Shown here piece after piece: positions 24,787-32,954 of a DNA stretch of 64,000 nt (within the stretch, counting starts at the first letter, position 1; each line of letters starts with the position of its first letter). The notes beneath the pieces are model-generated. The model did not search any database, was not told where the DNA came from, and was given only the letters and a program-made list of their open reading frames with translations. The DNA comes from CP2-2F sp034432555 (GTDB lineage: Bacteria; Chloroflexota; Anaerolineae; Aggregatilineales; UBA2796), in contig DAOUBW010000013.1 in the NCBI GenBank assembly GCA_034432555.1, forward strand, positions 62,001-126,000, written 5' to 3'. The translations under genes were made by a program, and so were the position numbers.

Positions 24787-24976
24787 CGGACGATTCCCTG
24801 TAACATGCCGCCGCTACTATAGACCACCTACAGTTTAGCACTGATGTTCGTTTTGGTCAATTTTTCAAAGGGTTGCAATTGGGAGAGCGCCACAGGGCGG
24901 AATAGCGCAGAGCGGCTGCGCATTTCACAGTTGCTTGGGCGCTAAAAGGGGCTATAGGCTAGTGTGTTGTTGCGAG

Positions 24977-25064
24977 CGGAGAGGGTGGGATTCGAACCCA
25001 CGGTGCAGGGTTACTGCACAACGCTTTTCGAGAGCGCCCCGATCAACCACTCTGGCACCTCTCC
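24977..25064 (-). tRNA. tRNA-Ser(CGA)
   Basis: The minus strand folds as an 88-nt class II tRNA. GGAGAGG pairs with CCTCTCC, the discriminator is G, the anticodon loop is CTCGAAA (anticodon CGA, reading UCG), there is a long variable arm, and the T loop TTCGAAT is canonical. The 3' CCA is not encoded, so a CCA-adding enzyme is needed. It lies 7 bases from the end of tadA. Confidence 0.96.
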
Positions 25065-25071
25065 AATAAAA

Positions 25072-25557
25072 CTATGCAGTTGTGCTATTGCGCCTGCCGC
25101 GCTGCCCTTCGGCGCGCAGCTTGGCAAAAAAGCTGACTAGCAGGGCAGCTGCTTCTTCGGCAAACAGCCCACTTTCCACCTGCACCTGATGATTCAGGCG
25201 CGGATGCTGTAGGATTTCTAGCACGCTGCCCGCGGCACCCGCCTTCGGATCAGGCGTGGCGTAGACCAAACGTGGCAGCCGCGCTAAGACCATCGCACCG
25301 GCGCACATGGCACACGGTTCAAGCGTGCAGTAGAGCGTCACGCCATCTAGCCGCCAATGCCGCAGCGCACGGGATGCCTCGCGTAGGGCGATCAATTCGG
25401 CGTGCGCCGTCGGATCGCGGTCTACCTCACGACGGTTGCGCCCAACACCGATCACGCGCCCTTCGAAGACTGCCACCGCACCAACTGGCACATCGGCGTG
25501 GAGTGGCGCACGGGCGGCTTCGGCAAGCGCAAGGCGCATCCATGTGGCATCATCCAT
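25072..25557 (-). CDS. tadA: tRNA-specific adenosine deaminase TadA
   Basis: A 161-residue cytidine-deaminase-fold enzyme with the zinc and catalytic signature HAELIALREA (His52, Glu54) and PCAMCAGAM (Cys82, Cys85), followed by VYATPDPKAGAAGS and the family ending. TadA converts adenosine-34 to inosine in tRNA-Arg(ACG), widening codon reading. The ATG at 25557 has no Shine-Dalgarno but lies 7 bases after a TATACT box, which suggests a leaderless message. It is upstream of tRNA-Ser and may be cotranscribed with it. Confidence 0.95.
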   Translation of the reverse strand: MDDATWMRLALAEAARAPLHADVPVGAVAVFEGRVIGVGRNRREVDRDPTAHAELIALREASRALRHWRLDGVTLYCTLEPCAMCAGAMVLARLPRLVYATPDPKAGAAGSVLEILQHPRLNHQVQVESGLFAEEAAALLVSFFAKLRAEGQRGRRNSTTA

Positions 25558-25564
25558 GGCGGGC

Positions 25565-25570
25565 AGTATA
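25565..25570 (-). promoter_or_regulatory. -10 box suggesting leaderless tadA mRNA
   Basis: TATACT on the minus strand ends 7 bases before the tadA ATG, so transcription would begin at or next to the start codon. No -35 box with correct spacing is evident. Confidence 0.45.
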
Positions 25571-25693
25571 GCAGTTTTGAGCGCGTTTGGCTAGGGCAAA
25601 AACGCAGCCTGTTGCCACAACGCAACTTTCCTAAAACGGCTTGCGTACTATGCATTTGGACAGATATGAGCAGAGGCTAATTGAGGGAGAGAC

Positions 25694-26164
25694 ATGAACG
25701 GTAGGTTTGAGCGCGGACAACATGGCTGGCATTACAAAGGCAACTGGTGGCAGCCGATTATTGGAATCATCATTTTCTTGGTGGTAATTAGTTTGATCTT
25801 CAGACTGATCAGCTTCATCCTACCAATCCTTATCGTTGGCGCGCTGATCTTTTTCGGCATTAAGCTGTTCAGCAAGAATGGCACTGATAAAGAGCGTTGG
25901 GAAACGTGGGGCAGGCAGTTCGGTGCGGATGCTGAGCGTTGGGGTCGGGATTTTGGCGAACGTGCCGAGCGCTGGGGCAAGCAGTTTGAACACAAGATGC
26001 GCGGCTGGACGCACAGTGAAGGCGAACCCGATCAGGATGAATTGCCGCGCAAGCCAAAGCGCAAAAATGATGAGGATGTGCTGGAGATCGAATATGAAGA
26101 TGAGCAGCCAACCCGCCGCGAAGGCAAGAGCAAACGCACGCCGCACGATGTTGAATATCTGTAG
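25694..26164 (+). CDS. Membrane-anchored protein with amphipathic repeats, unknown function
   Basis: After a short basic N-terminus there are two hydrophobic helices (about residues 20-38 and 40-56, IIGIIIFLVVISLIFRLI and ILIVGALIFFGI). Residues 65-105 repeat an amphipathic unit around WGRQFGADAERWG, WGRDFGERAERWG and WGKQFEHKM, each about 13 residues. The remainder is highly charged (EDVLEIEYEDE) and probably disordered. GGGAGAGAC precedes the ATG. No family is recognised; the repeats could lie on the membrane surface or form a coiled coil. Confidence 0.7.
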   Translation: MNGRFERGQHGWHYKGNWWQPIIGIIIFLVVISLIFRLISFILPILIVGALIFFGIKLFSKNGTDKERWETWGRQFGADAERWGRDFGERAERWGKQFEHKMRGWTHSEGEPDQDELPRKPKRKNDEDVLEIEYEDEQPTRREGKSKRTPHDVEYL

Positions 26165-26224
26165 CGCGTGTGTGGGATGAACAGAAACCGCCTCTCCAAA
26201 CTGCTGAGAGGCAGTTTGTGTTGC

Positions 26225-27208
26225 CTAGCGCACAGCCAGTTCAGTGCGCCTGAGCACCGAAATATTGGTTTCGAGGCGCTGTTCAGCGTTGTTGGCATAT
26301 TGTACAAAGAACAGCCATTCACCGGGCGCTGCGATCAACGGTTCGCCTAGCTGAATCTTCCAACCGACCTCATTGCCGGGCAAGCGCAGCGTGATTTCAT
26401 TGCTTAAGCTAGTCGTCACCCCTTGACTCTGCGGGCGAAAGGTCACTTCGCCAAAAGCAGCCGTCAATGCCAGTGGCTGCTCAGCCGTCAGGTGAAGTGA
26501 CTCAACTACATAAGGGATGAGCGTTTGAATGGTCAGACGGTAGGTATCGGCTGGCACACCGATCACCTGTCCCGTCTCAAAGGCAAAGCCAACGCCTTGC
26601 GGATTTACCAGCAGGACGGGCAGCGCCAACGGCGCGCCATCTAGACGGTAGGCAGTGGCACGTAAAACTGCCCAATCAGTGGGTCTCGATATGCCGTTTG
26701 CCGCCAGATAAACGCCCTGCTTCTCGCGTAGAATGAGCGGCTCGCCGCTGCGTGGCACAAGGCGCACACTGCCGCTCAGCGCGCCAAAATGCAGGCTGCC
26801 ATCAGGCAAGGCACGTGCCACAAAACTTGCATCGCTGCTAATCTCAAACCTGCCGCCTTGCACTTCTAAAGTCAGGTGATAGTTTGCCAGCTTGGGCAAG
26901 ACCTGCCCATTAATCTGCCCTTCTTCAAGGGCAAGCATTACTTGCCAGCCATTGATCGGCGAGGAGTGGTGACGTTTGAGTGCAAAGCGCGTGCCTGTTT
27001 CCAGTGCTAGATGTGCATATGCAGCCCGCAGGTCTGCATCTTGCTCAAGGTGGTAGAGGGTGCCATCAGGCAGCACGGACTCTTGCCGATCAGGATAGAG
27101 AAGCATGGCGGCAGGTGGTTGTGTTTCGGCAGCGATAAGCGTGCCAAGCCCAACGCCTGCCAACGCCAATAAGGTTAGGGTTAGAGTCAGTGCAACGCGG
27201 CGGATCAT
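26225..27208 (-). CDS. Secreted or anchored protein with FecR-like domain
   Basis: A 327-residue protein with an N-terminal hydrophobic segment (residues 5-27). A beta-helical FecR-like domain follows (about 110-175: FEISSDASFVARALPDGSLHFGALSGSVRLVP, then LREKQGVYLAANG). The C-terminal region (about 195-327) looks Ig-like. FecR domains often sense or transmit extracytoplasmic signals to sigma factors. Its start codon overlaps the rpoD stop codon as ATGA, so it is translated from the same message as the principal sigma factor, which is unusual. A functional link is only inferred. Confidence 0.65.
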   Translation of the reverse strand: MIRRVALTLTLTLLALAGVGLGTLIAAETQPPAAMLLYPDRQESVLPDGTLYHLEQDADLRAAYAHLALETGTRFALKRHHSSPINGWQVMLALEEGQINGQVLPKLANYHLTLEVQGGRFEISSDASFVARALPDGSLHFGALSGSVRLVPRSGEPLILREKQGVYLAANGISRPTDWAVLRATAYRLDGAPLALPVLLVNPQGVGFAFETGQVIGVPADTYRLTIQTLIPYVVESLHLTAEQPLALTAAFGEVTFRPQSQGVTTSLSNEITLRLPGNEVGWKIQLGEPLIAAPGEWLFFVQYANNAEQRLETNISVLRRTELAVR

Positions 27209-28878
27209 AGGTAGTCCCTCAGTGGGCGGCTGCGTGTGGGATGCCGTAACTTACGCAGCGCCTTCGCTTCAATTTGACGGATGCGCTCACGGGTGACGCC
27301 GAAATATTTGCCTACTTCCTCAAGCGTGTGTTCTTGCCCGTCGCGCAAGCCAAAGCGCATCTCCAGCACTTCGCGTTCACGTTCGTTCAAGACCGAAAGC
27401 GCGCTGCGAACCTGCTCTTTGAGCAATTGACGTGCAGCAGCATCCACAGGTCCGACGATTTTATCATCTTCAATAAAATCGCCCAGAAAGCTGGAGTCTT
27501 CTTCGCCAACAGGCATCTCTAGCGACATCGGCTCTTGCGAAATGCGTTGGATACGGCGCACTTTATTGGCGGCGCGGCGCAGCTTGCGGCTAAGGACGGG
27601 ATCAAGTTTGGCACCCTCCTCGTTGGCAGCGCGAATTTGCTTGGTCTCTTCGGGCGAGAGAAACTCCATCTCCAAAGCAAGCTGATCGGTGCTAGGCTCT
27701 GTGCCAAGCGTTTGCACTAATTCGCGTTGCACACGCATCAGGCGGTTGATGGTCTCCACCATATGCACGGGGATGCGAATGGTGCGTGCTTGGTCGGCAA
27801 TGGCACGGCTAATTGCCTGCCGAATCCACCAGGTGGCGTAGGTGCTAAACTTAAACCCTTTGGTATGGTCGAACTTCTCTACTGCACGCAGCAAACCAAT
27901 GTTGCCCTCTTGGATGAGGTCTAAGAAGCTGATGCCGCGCATCATGTAGCGCTTTGCCACGCTTACCACAAGGCGCAAGTTGGCGCGTGTCAGCGCTTCA
28001 GCCGCCTGATTAGCGCGTTGGCGTACGCCGAGAAAATAGTTATCTAAGTCCTCATCGCTGCACAAGGCGTCCAGCCATTGGCAGAACAGATCAGGCGCTG
28101 GCAAGGTGTGCTGCGCGGTAACATAGGCAATCAGCGGTGGCTGCACACAGTCCGGCAGCAGGTACAAGCCCTGAAAAACCTCAAACAGGCTGCGTGCTAA
28201 GAGCGTCCACTCATCATCGCGTCCCCATTCGCCTTGCTCAAGATAGGTGCGGATGTAAGAAGGTTGTGAGGGATCGAGCGGGTGGCACAGACGGCGCGTC
28301 TCGGCAAGCAGGGTGGTCAGATCGGGCATGGGCAAAGCGTAGGTGGCAGCGCGCTCTTGCACGCTCTGGCTAAATTCCGTGAGATGGGTGTAGAGCAGCT
28401 GAACAGCTTGGCGGTGGGTGAGCGAGGTGCCATCCGCGTCAGGCTTGCAGACTTCTTCCAGCAGCGAGAGTGCTGCCATTTGGGAGGATAACCACGTCTC
28501 ACTGTTAGGGTCTAGCAGAGGCACCTGTCCAATTTCTTTAAGGTACATCCGCACAGGGTCATCCGCGGCAAGCACACCGCTGATCTGCACATCTTCCAGA
28601 TCAGCCTCGTCTAGTTCCTCAAAGTCATCCTCGTCTGAATCGGAGAGGATGACTGGCACGCTGAATTCGGCTGTGCTGGTTATGCTGATGCCGATGTCTT
28701 CAAGTTGTTCGCGCACGGAACGCGGCGACCCTTCATCGGCATTATAGAGGTAATCATAGTCCGACTCGGCGTCGGCGTGTGCGTCGTCTAGATCAATGTC
28801 TTCAGCCTGAGGGTGGTTTGGCTGTTCGACATCGGCAAAATCGTCTGAAGGTTGTTTTTTGATTGCCCGCTTTGCCAT
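27205..28878 (-). CDS. rpoD: Principal RNA polymerase sigma factor RpoD
   Basis: A 557-residue sigma-70. Region 1.2 is DDPVRMYLKEIGQVPLL. A non-conserved insert (about 160-280) separates it from region 2 (NLRLVVSVAKRYMMRGISFLDLIQEGNIGLLRAVEKFD and FSTYATWWIRQAISRAIADQ). Region 3 and region 4 follow (EREVLEMRFGL and TLEEVGKYFGVTRERIRQIEAKALRKLRHP). The N-terminal 100 residues are acidic, like region 1.1. The ATG at 28878 is preferred over a start 12 codons upstream because the latter lies at the dnaG stop. It follows dnaG by 22 bp, the classic macromolecular-synthesis order. Confidence 0.95.
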   Translation of the reverse strand: MAKRAIKKQPSDDFADVEQPNHPQAEDIDLDDAHADAESDYDYLYNADEGSPRSVREQLEDIGISITSTAEFSVPVILSDSDEDDFEELDEADLEDVQISGVLAADDPVRMYLKEIGQVPLLDPNSETWLSSQMAALSLLEEVCKPDADGTSLTHRQAVQLLYTHLTEFSQSVQERAATYALPMPDLTTLLAETRRLCHPLDPSQPSYIRTYLEQGEWGRDDEWTLLARSLFEVFQGLYLLPDCVQPPLIAYVTAQHTLPAPDLFCQWLDALCSDEDLDNYFLGVRQRANQAAEALTRANLRLVVSVAKRYMMRGISFLDLIQEGNIGLLRAVEKFDHTKGFKFSTYATWWIRQAISRAIADQARTIRIPVHMVETINRLMRVQRELVQTLGTEPSTDQLALEMEFLSPEETKQIRAANEEGAKLDPVLSRKLRRAANKVRRIQRISQEPMSLEMPVGEEDSSFLGDFIEDDKIVGPVDAAARQLLKEQVRSALSVLNEREREVLEMRFGLRDGQEHTLEEVGKYFGVTRERIRQIEAKALRKLRHPTRSRPLRDYL

Positions 28879-28900
28879 AGAATTACGCCCTTCCTCACAA

Positions 28901-30955
28901 CTATTGCTTACCACTGAGCAAAGGCTGCACAGATGCAGCGCGTGTTAGTGCACGGATTGCGCGCAGATGTTGCATATTGCGTTGCAGGTAGCCTTGTGCA
29001 GACGCCTGATCTGATTCTTGCATGAGATAACCCAGTTCAGCACATTCGCGCTTCAAGCGTGCTAGGCGCAGTGCCAGCGCATGACGCGGCAGCGCTTCAC
29101 GATGCAGCACGTCATCAGGGCGTGCAAAGCGCGCAAAGGGAGGTTTTTCGCGCAATATTGCCACGTCCTTACTTAACGCACGCGGATCGGTATTTGGTGT
29201 TTGGCGCACACGCTGCTCATAAGACTCTAAACGTGCCAACAGCAGACGCTCGATAAGCGGGCGCAAATCAGGTGGTAAATGTGTTTCCAGATAATTGAGC
29301 CAGTCATCCTCATATTGGGCGCGAGCGCGCACAAAAACTTCAAAGAGCGCACGCAGATCAGGGCGGGTGAAGTCGGCGCTGTTCAAAGGTTGCAAGCCGT
29401 CCTCTGCCTCAGGCTCATCCGCCGCCAACTGGCGGAAAACACGCTGTATATCCGCCAGCAGCACGGGATATTGCAGCAAGGCTGCCATGCAGTATTCTTG
29501 CAGTGCCTCACCGTGCGAAAGGTTAAGCGGCGCTTCCGCAACAGGCGGCGGCGTGGCTTGTTCGTTAGCAGCAGGCGCTCCCTGTTGACGATCAACACGC
29601 TTGGTGCGGTGCTGCTGAGCAGCCCACTCCAGCAGTGCTTTGCCGCTGCCCAAGCGCAGCTTATACGCCAAAAGCTGAACGTTTGCCTGTTGTTGCAGGT
29701 TATTTTCGGTGGCAATCAGCAGCGGCAGCAGATCGCGTGCCAGTTGTTCGCGCTCGGCAAGGGTAGCATTAGCGGGCAGGCTGGCAGCAGCTGCGTTCAC
29801 CACGTATTCCGCTACGCCTTGTGCATTCTCGACTAGTGAACGCCATGCCGCAGGGTTTTCACGGATCAAGTCGTCAGGGTCTTTACCCTGTGGCGGCGTT
29901 ACGACTTGCAATTCGACATTCAAACGGCTTGATTCGCGCAAGGCGCCGTTCGGGTCTACAAACACACGCGCAATTGAGGCAGCTTGGCGCACTGCCTCCA
30001 AGCCGCGCAGCGTAGCGCGTGCGCCTGCCTCGTCAGAATCCAGCGCAAGGATCAGGCGGCGGGCAAAGCGGCTCAGCGTTTTTAGCTGCGCTTGCGTCAG
30101 GGCAGTTCCCATTTGCGCCACAACATTGGTGAAGCCGTGCTGATGTGCCTGAATGGCATCCATATAGCCTTCCACAATCACGGCAACTTCGCCCTCACGG
30201 ATGCTGCGCCGCGCCTGATGTAAGGCAAAGAGGGTCGCGCTTTTGTCGAAAAGCGGCGTCTGTGGCGAATTGAGATATTTCGGCTGGGCGTCAGGCTTCA
30301 ACGCACGCGCACCAAAGCCGATCACTTGCCCGCGTTCATCACAAATTGGGATCATTAGCCGATCACGGAAGCGATCATACAGGCGATCCGACTCTTCTTT
30401 GTGCGTCAGGATGCCCACTTCCAGCATCTCTTGTTCGCTGTAGCCGATCTGCTTGAGGCGTTCAAGGGCAGTTTGCCAGCCGTCCGGCGCGTAGCCGATT
30501 TGGAAGTGGGCGAGGGTTGCCTCACTCAGACCGCGCCGCTGCACATAGGCGCGGGCATCGGCGGCATCGGGCGCATTCAGCAAGCGCTGATGATAAAAGC
30601 GTGCTGCTTCGGTTAGCAGGCTTCGCAGCTTATCAAGGTGTGTTTCACGTTGGCGCTGTTCAGGGGTGCGCTCTTGCAGTTGCACGCCTGCTTTTTCTGC
30701 CAGCAGGCGCAGCGCTTCGGCAAAATCTACGTTTTCACGCCGCCGCACATAGTCGAAAATATCGCCGCCGATACCGCAGGCGCCGAAACAGTGCCATGTT
30801 TGCGAATCAGGAAAGACGACGAATGAGGGCGTTTTTTCGTTGTGGAATGGGCAGCAGGCAGTGAAATAGCGCCCTGCTTTTCGCAGCGCGACGCCATTTT
30901 GCGAGATGTACTGCACCAAATCGAGTTTGGCTCGAATTTCTTGGGTAACTGACAA
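28901..30955 (-). CDS. dnaG: DNA primase DnaG
   Basis: A 684-residue primase making RNA primers at the replication fork. The N-terminal CHC2 zinc finger reads CCPFHNEKTPSF ... WHCFGACGIGGDIFDYV; the TOPRIM domain (about 250-350) has VIVEGYMDAIQAHQHG and LALDSDEAGARAT; a helical C-terminal DnaB-interaction part follows. I place the start at a TTG (30953-30955): it gives the usual N-terminus SVTQEIRAKLDLVQYI and has GGAGG about 8 bases upstream. Starts further upstream would include the promoter. It is the first gene of the dnaG-rpoD operon. Confidence 0.93.
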   Translation of the reverse strand: MSVTQEIRAKLDLVQYISQNGVALRKAGRYFTACCPFHNEKTPSFVVFPDSQTWHCFGACGIGGDIFDYVRRRENVDFAEALRLLAEKAGVQLQERTPEQRQRETHLDKLRSLLTEAARFYHQRLLNAPDAADARAYVQRRGLSEATLAHFQIGYAPDGWQTALERLKQIGYSEQEMLEVGILTHKEESDRLYDRFRDRLMIPICDERGQVIGFGARALKPDAQPKYLNSPQTPLFDKSATLFALHQARRSIREGEVAVIVEGYMDAIQAHQHGFTNVVAQMGTALTQAQLKTLSRFARRLILALDSDEAGARATLRGLEAVRQAASIARVFVDPNGALRESSRLNVELQVVTPPQGKDPDDLIRENPAAWRSLVENAQGVAEYVVNAAAASLPANATLAEREQLARDLLPLLIATENNLQQQANVQLLAYKLRLGSGKALLEWAAQQHRTKRVDRQQGAPAANEQATPPPVAEAPLNLSHGEALQEYCMAALLQYPVLLADIQRVFRQLAADEPEAEDGLQPLNSADFTRPDLRALFEVFVRARAQYEDDWLNYLETHLPPDLRPLIERLLLARLESYEQRVRQTPNTDPRALSKDVAILREKPPFARFARPDDVLHREALPRHALALRLARLKRECAELGYLMQESDQASAQGYLQRNMQHLRAIRALTRAASVQPLLSGKQ

Positions 30956-30980
30956 CGCGCCGCCTCCGCTATACGGTGTT

Positions 30981-31009
30981 ATTATAGCCGCAGCCAACGC
31001 GGTAAACAA
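30981..31009 (-). promoter_or_regulatory. Sigma-70 promoter of the dnaG-rpoD operon
   Basis: TTGTTT (31009-31004) and TATAAT (30986-30981) on the minus strand are separated by exactly 17 bp, giving a transcription start about 20 bases before the proposed TTG start of dnaG. This supports that start choice. Confidence 0.7.
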
Positions 31010-31064
31010 GGCGCGCTTATGACAGAGGGCGTTGAGGCGCATAGCGCCGCGCATGATCAGCCGC

Positions 31065-31070
31065 TATAAT
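31065..31070 (+). promoter_or_regulatory. -10 box suggesting leaderless mRNA of the TGT-like gene
   Basis: A consensus TATAAT ends 7 bases before the ATG at 31078, so the transcript should begin at or within a base or two of the start codon. No -35 box at normal spacing is visible. Confidence 0.5.
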
Positions 31071-31077
31071 TGCAGGT

Positions 31078-32157
31078 ATGCTCTACCCAACCGCGCTTCA
31101 TCTGCCACACGGCAGCCTGCCACTGCCAATTTTCTTGCCCGATGCCACACGCGCCGTCGTGCGGAGCGTAGATAGCACTGATCTTGCCGCCTGTGGCGTG
31201 GAAGGTTTGGTCATGAGCGCCTTCCATCTGATGCAGCAGCCCGGCTCCAGCACGGTGAAAGCGCTGGGCGGCTTGCACGGCATGGCAAACTGGCAGCGTC
31301 CGATTATCACCGATTCAGGCGGCTTCCAAATCTATTCGCTCATACGGCAAAATCCGCGCTTGGGCAGCCTCACTAACAAGGGGGCGGTCTTTCAGCTTGG
31401 CGGCGAAGGGCGCAAGGTGAACCTGACGCCTGAAAAAAGCATCCAGCTTCAGATGCGTTTTGGCGCAGATGTGCTGATCTGCCTTGATGATTGCACCCAT
31501 GTGGACGACGCGCCAAGCGAACAAGCCGAGTCGGTGCGGCGCACGGTGGCATGGGCAAAGCGCTGCAAAGCAGAATTTGAGCGGCTGCTCAACACGCGCA
31601 AGGAATCCGCGCCGCGCCCGCTGCTCTTTGCTGTGGTGCAAGGCGGCGGTGATCCAGCCTTGCGGAAGCTGTGTGCGGAAGAACTGCTCTCCATTGGCTT
31701 TGATGGCTATGGCTACGGCGGCTTTCCGCTGGATAGCAAGGGCAGCTTGCTGCGCGAGATGCTTGCGCTCACCCGTGAACTTATCCCGCCAGCGTTCCCG
31801 ATGCACGCCCTCGGCGTTGGGCAGCCCGTCAATGTGCGTGATTGTGCGCGGCTTGGCTACCAGATTTTCGACAGCGCCATGCCGACCCGTGATGCGCGGC
31901 ATGGCAGGCTCTATCGCCTCACCAGCACCAATATCAGTGGCACAGGCTGGCTGGAATACCTCTACGTGGGCGATGATAAGCACGTCAAAACGGCACTGCC
32001 CATTGACGCTGAGTGTGATTGCCCTGCCTGCCGCGTACCAGTTGGCTACCTGCACCACCTCTATAAGATCAAGGACACACTCTTTATGCGCCTAGCGACT
32101 TTGCACAATCTTCGTAGCATGACGCGCCTTGTCGCTTTGCTGAGGCGCTCATCATGA
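31078..32157 (+). CDS. Queuine/archaeosine tRNA-ribosyltransferase (TGT) family protein
   Basis: A 359-residue TIM-barrel transglycosylase. Catalytic features of tRNA-guanine transglycosylases are present: DSGGFQ (Asp79), the nucleophile aspartate in FDSAMPTRDARHG (Asp265) and the zinc site CDCPAC plus HH (Cys313, 315, 318; His326/327). The base-recognition segment reads DGYGYGGFPLD instead of the usual GGLxVGE, so the inserted base may differ. TGTs swap guanine-34 of tRNA for a 7-deazaguanine. Whether this is the main Tgt or a paralogue cannot be decided here. It appears leaderless and overlaps the next gene by 4 bp. Confidence 0.85.
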   Translation: MLYPTALHLPHGSLPLPIFLPDATRAVVRSVDSTDLAACGVEGLVMSAFHLMQQPGSSTVKALGGLHGMANWQRPIITDSGGFQIYSLIRQNPRLGSLTNKGAVFQLGGEGRKVNLTPEKSIQLQMRFGADVLICLDDCTHVDDAPSEQAESVRRTVAWAKRCKAEFERLLNTRKESAPRPLLFAVVQGGGDPALRKLCAEELLSIGFDGYGYGGFPLDSKGSLLREMLALTRELIPPAFPMHALGVGQPVNVRDCARLGYQIFDSAMPTRDARHGRLYRLTSTNISGTGWLEYLYVGDDKHVKTALPIDAECDCPACRVPVGYLHHLYKIKDTLFMRLATLHNLRSMTRLVALLRRSS

Positions 32158-32954
32158 GCGAGGCGCTTGAAGCGCTGATCACGACAGTGCTTACCAGCGG
32201 CAAATATGCACAACTTGCGCCCGATTTTGTGCGCGCCGTCGCCACTGATCAATTGCGGCGGCACCCTAAGCACAAAGACGCCCTCAAAGCAACAAAGAAC
32301 AAACTGCATCAGGTGGCGGCTGCCTATTTTGACGGCAAGTTTGCCTATGGGCGCTGGCTGGCGCAGCTTGCCGAGACTCCGTCCCCTGAGCGCCGCGCCG
32401 CCTGCCGTGCGATTATGGCGCAGCACGCCAGCACCCGCGAGCGTTTGCCCATCCTTGATGATTTATTTGCCGCCCTCACCGCTAGGCTGCCGCCCATCCG
32501 CAGTGTGTTAGATATTGCCTGCGGACTCAATCCGCTGTGTGCGTTGTGGCTGCCCGATCTGGTGCGCTACGACGCTTACGATCTCTATCAGGATTTGGCA
32601 GCGTTCCTGAACGGCTTCTTTCGCCTTATCGGCGTGCAAGGCACGGCACACGCCCACGATGTGCTGAGCAATCCCCCGATGCAGCACGCCGATCTCGCCC
32701 TGCTGATGAAGGCACTGCCCTGTCTGGCACAATTTGATGGTGCAGCGACCGAACGCCTTCTAGAGCGCCTGAACGCCGATCACTTGGTGGTCACGTTTCC
32801 TGCGCGCAGCCTCGGCGGGCGCGCTAAAGGCATGGTGGAGAACTATTCGGCACGTTTTGAGTCGCTCATGGCAGGGCGCGGCTGGCAAACAGAGCGCTTG
32901 CTGTTTGCCAGTGAAGTCGTCTTCATGGTCACTCGGTCTCACGGTGCTGCATGA
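32154..32954 (+). CDS. 16S rRNA (guanine-N7) methyltransferase, Arm/FmrO family
   Basis: A 266-residue homologue of the ArmA/Rmt/Sgm/FmrO methyltransferases. It shows HPKHKDALKATKNKLHQV in the N-terminal helical domain, the SAM-binding motif RSVLDIACGLNPL (about 116-128) and the diagnostic FPARSLGGRAKGMVENYSARFE (about 217-238). Known members methylate N7 of G1405 in helix 44 of 16S rRNA and give high-level resistance to 4,6-linked aminoglycosides. No mobile element or antibiotic-biosynthesis gene is near, so an intrinsic chromosomal role is plausible. It is translationally coupled (ATGA) to the TGT-like gene and its 3' end overlaps the convergent exporter gene by 26 bp. Confidence 0.88.
   Translation: MSEALEALITTVLTSGKYAQLAPDFVRAVATDQLRRHPKHKDALKATKNKLHQVAAAYFDGKFAYGRWLAQLAETPSPERRAACRAIMAQHASTRERLPILDDLFAALTARLPPIRSVLDIACGLNPLCALWLPDLVRYDAYDLYQDLAAFLNGFFRLIGVQGTAHAHDVLSNPPMQHADLALLMKALPCLAQFDGAATERLLERLNADHLVVTFPARSLGGRAKGMVENYSARFESLMAGRGWQTERLLFASEVVFMVTRSHGAA

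Noticed and set aside
24977..25064. tRNA-Ser as an integration (att) site
   Set aside because: No integrase and no duplicated 3' tRNA fragment was seen nearby.
32154..32954. Acquired antibiotic-resistance gene on a mobile element
   Set aside because: No transposase, integron or base-composition shift is seen, and the gene is translationally coupled to its neighbour, which argues for a resident chromosomal gene.
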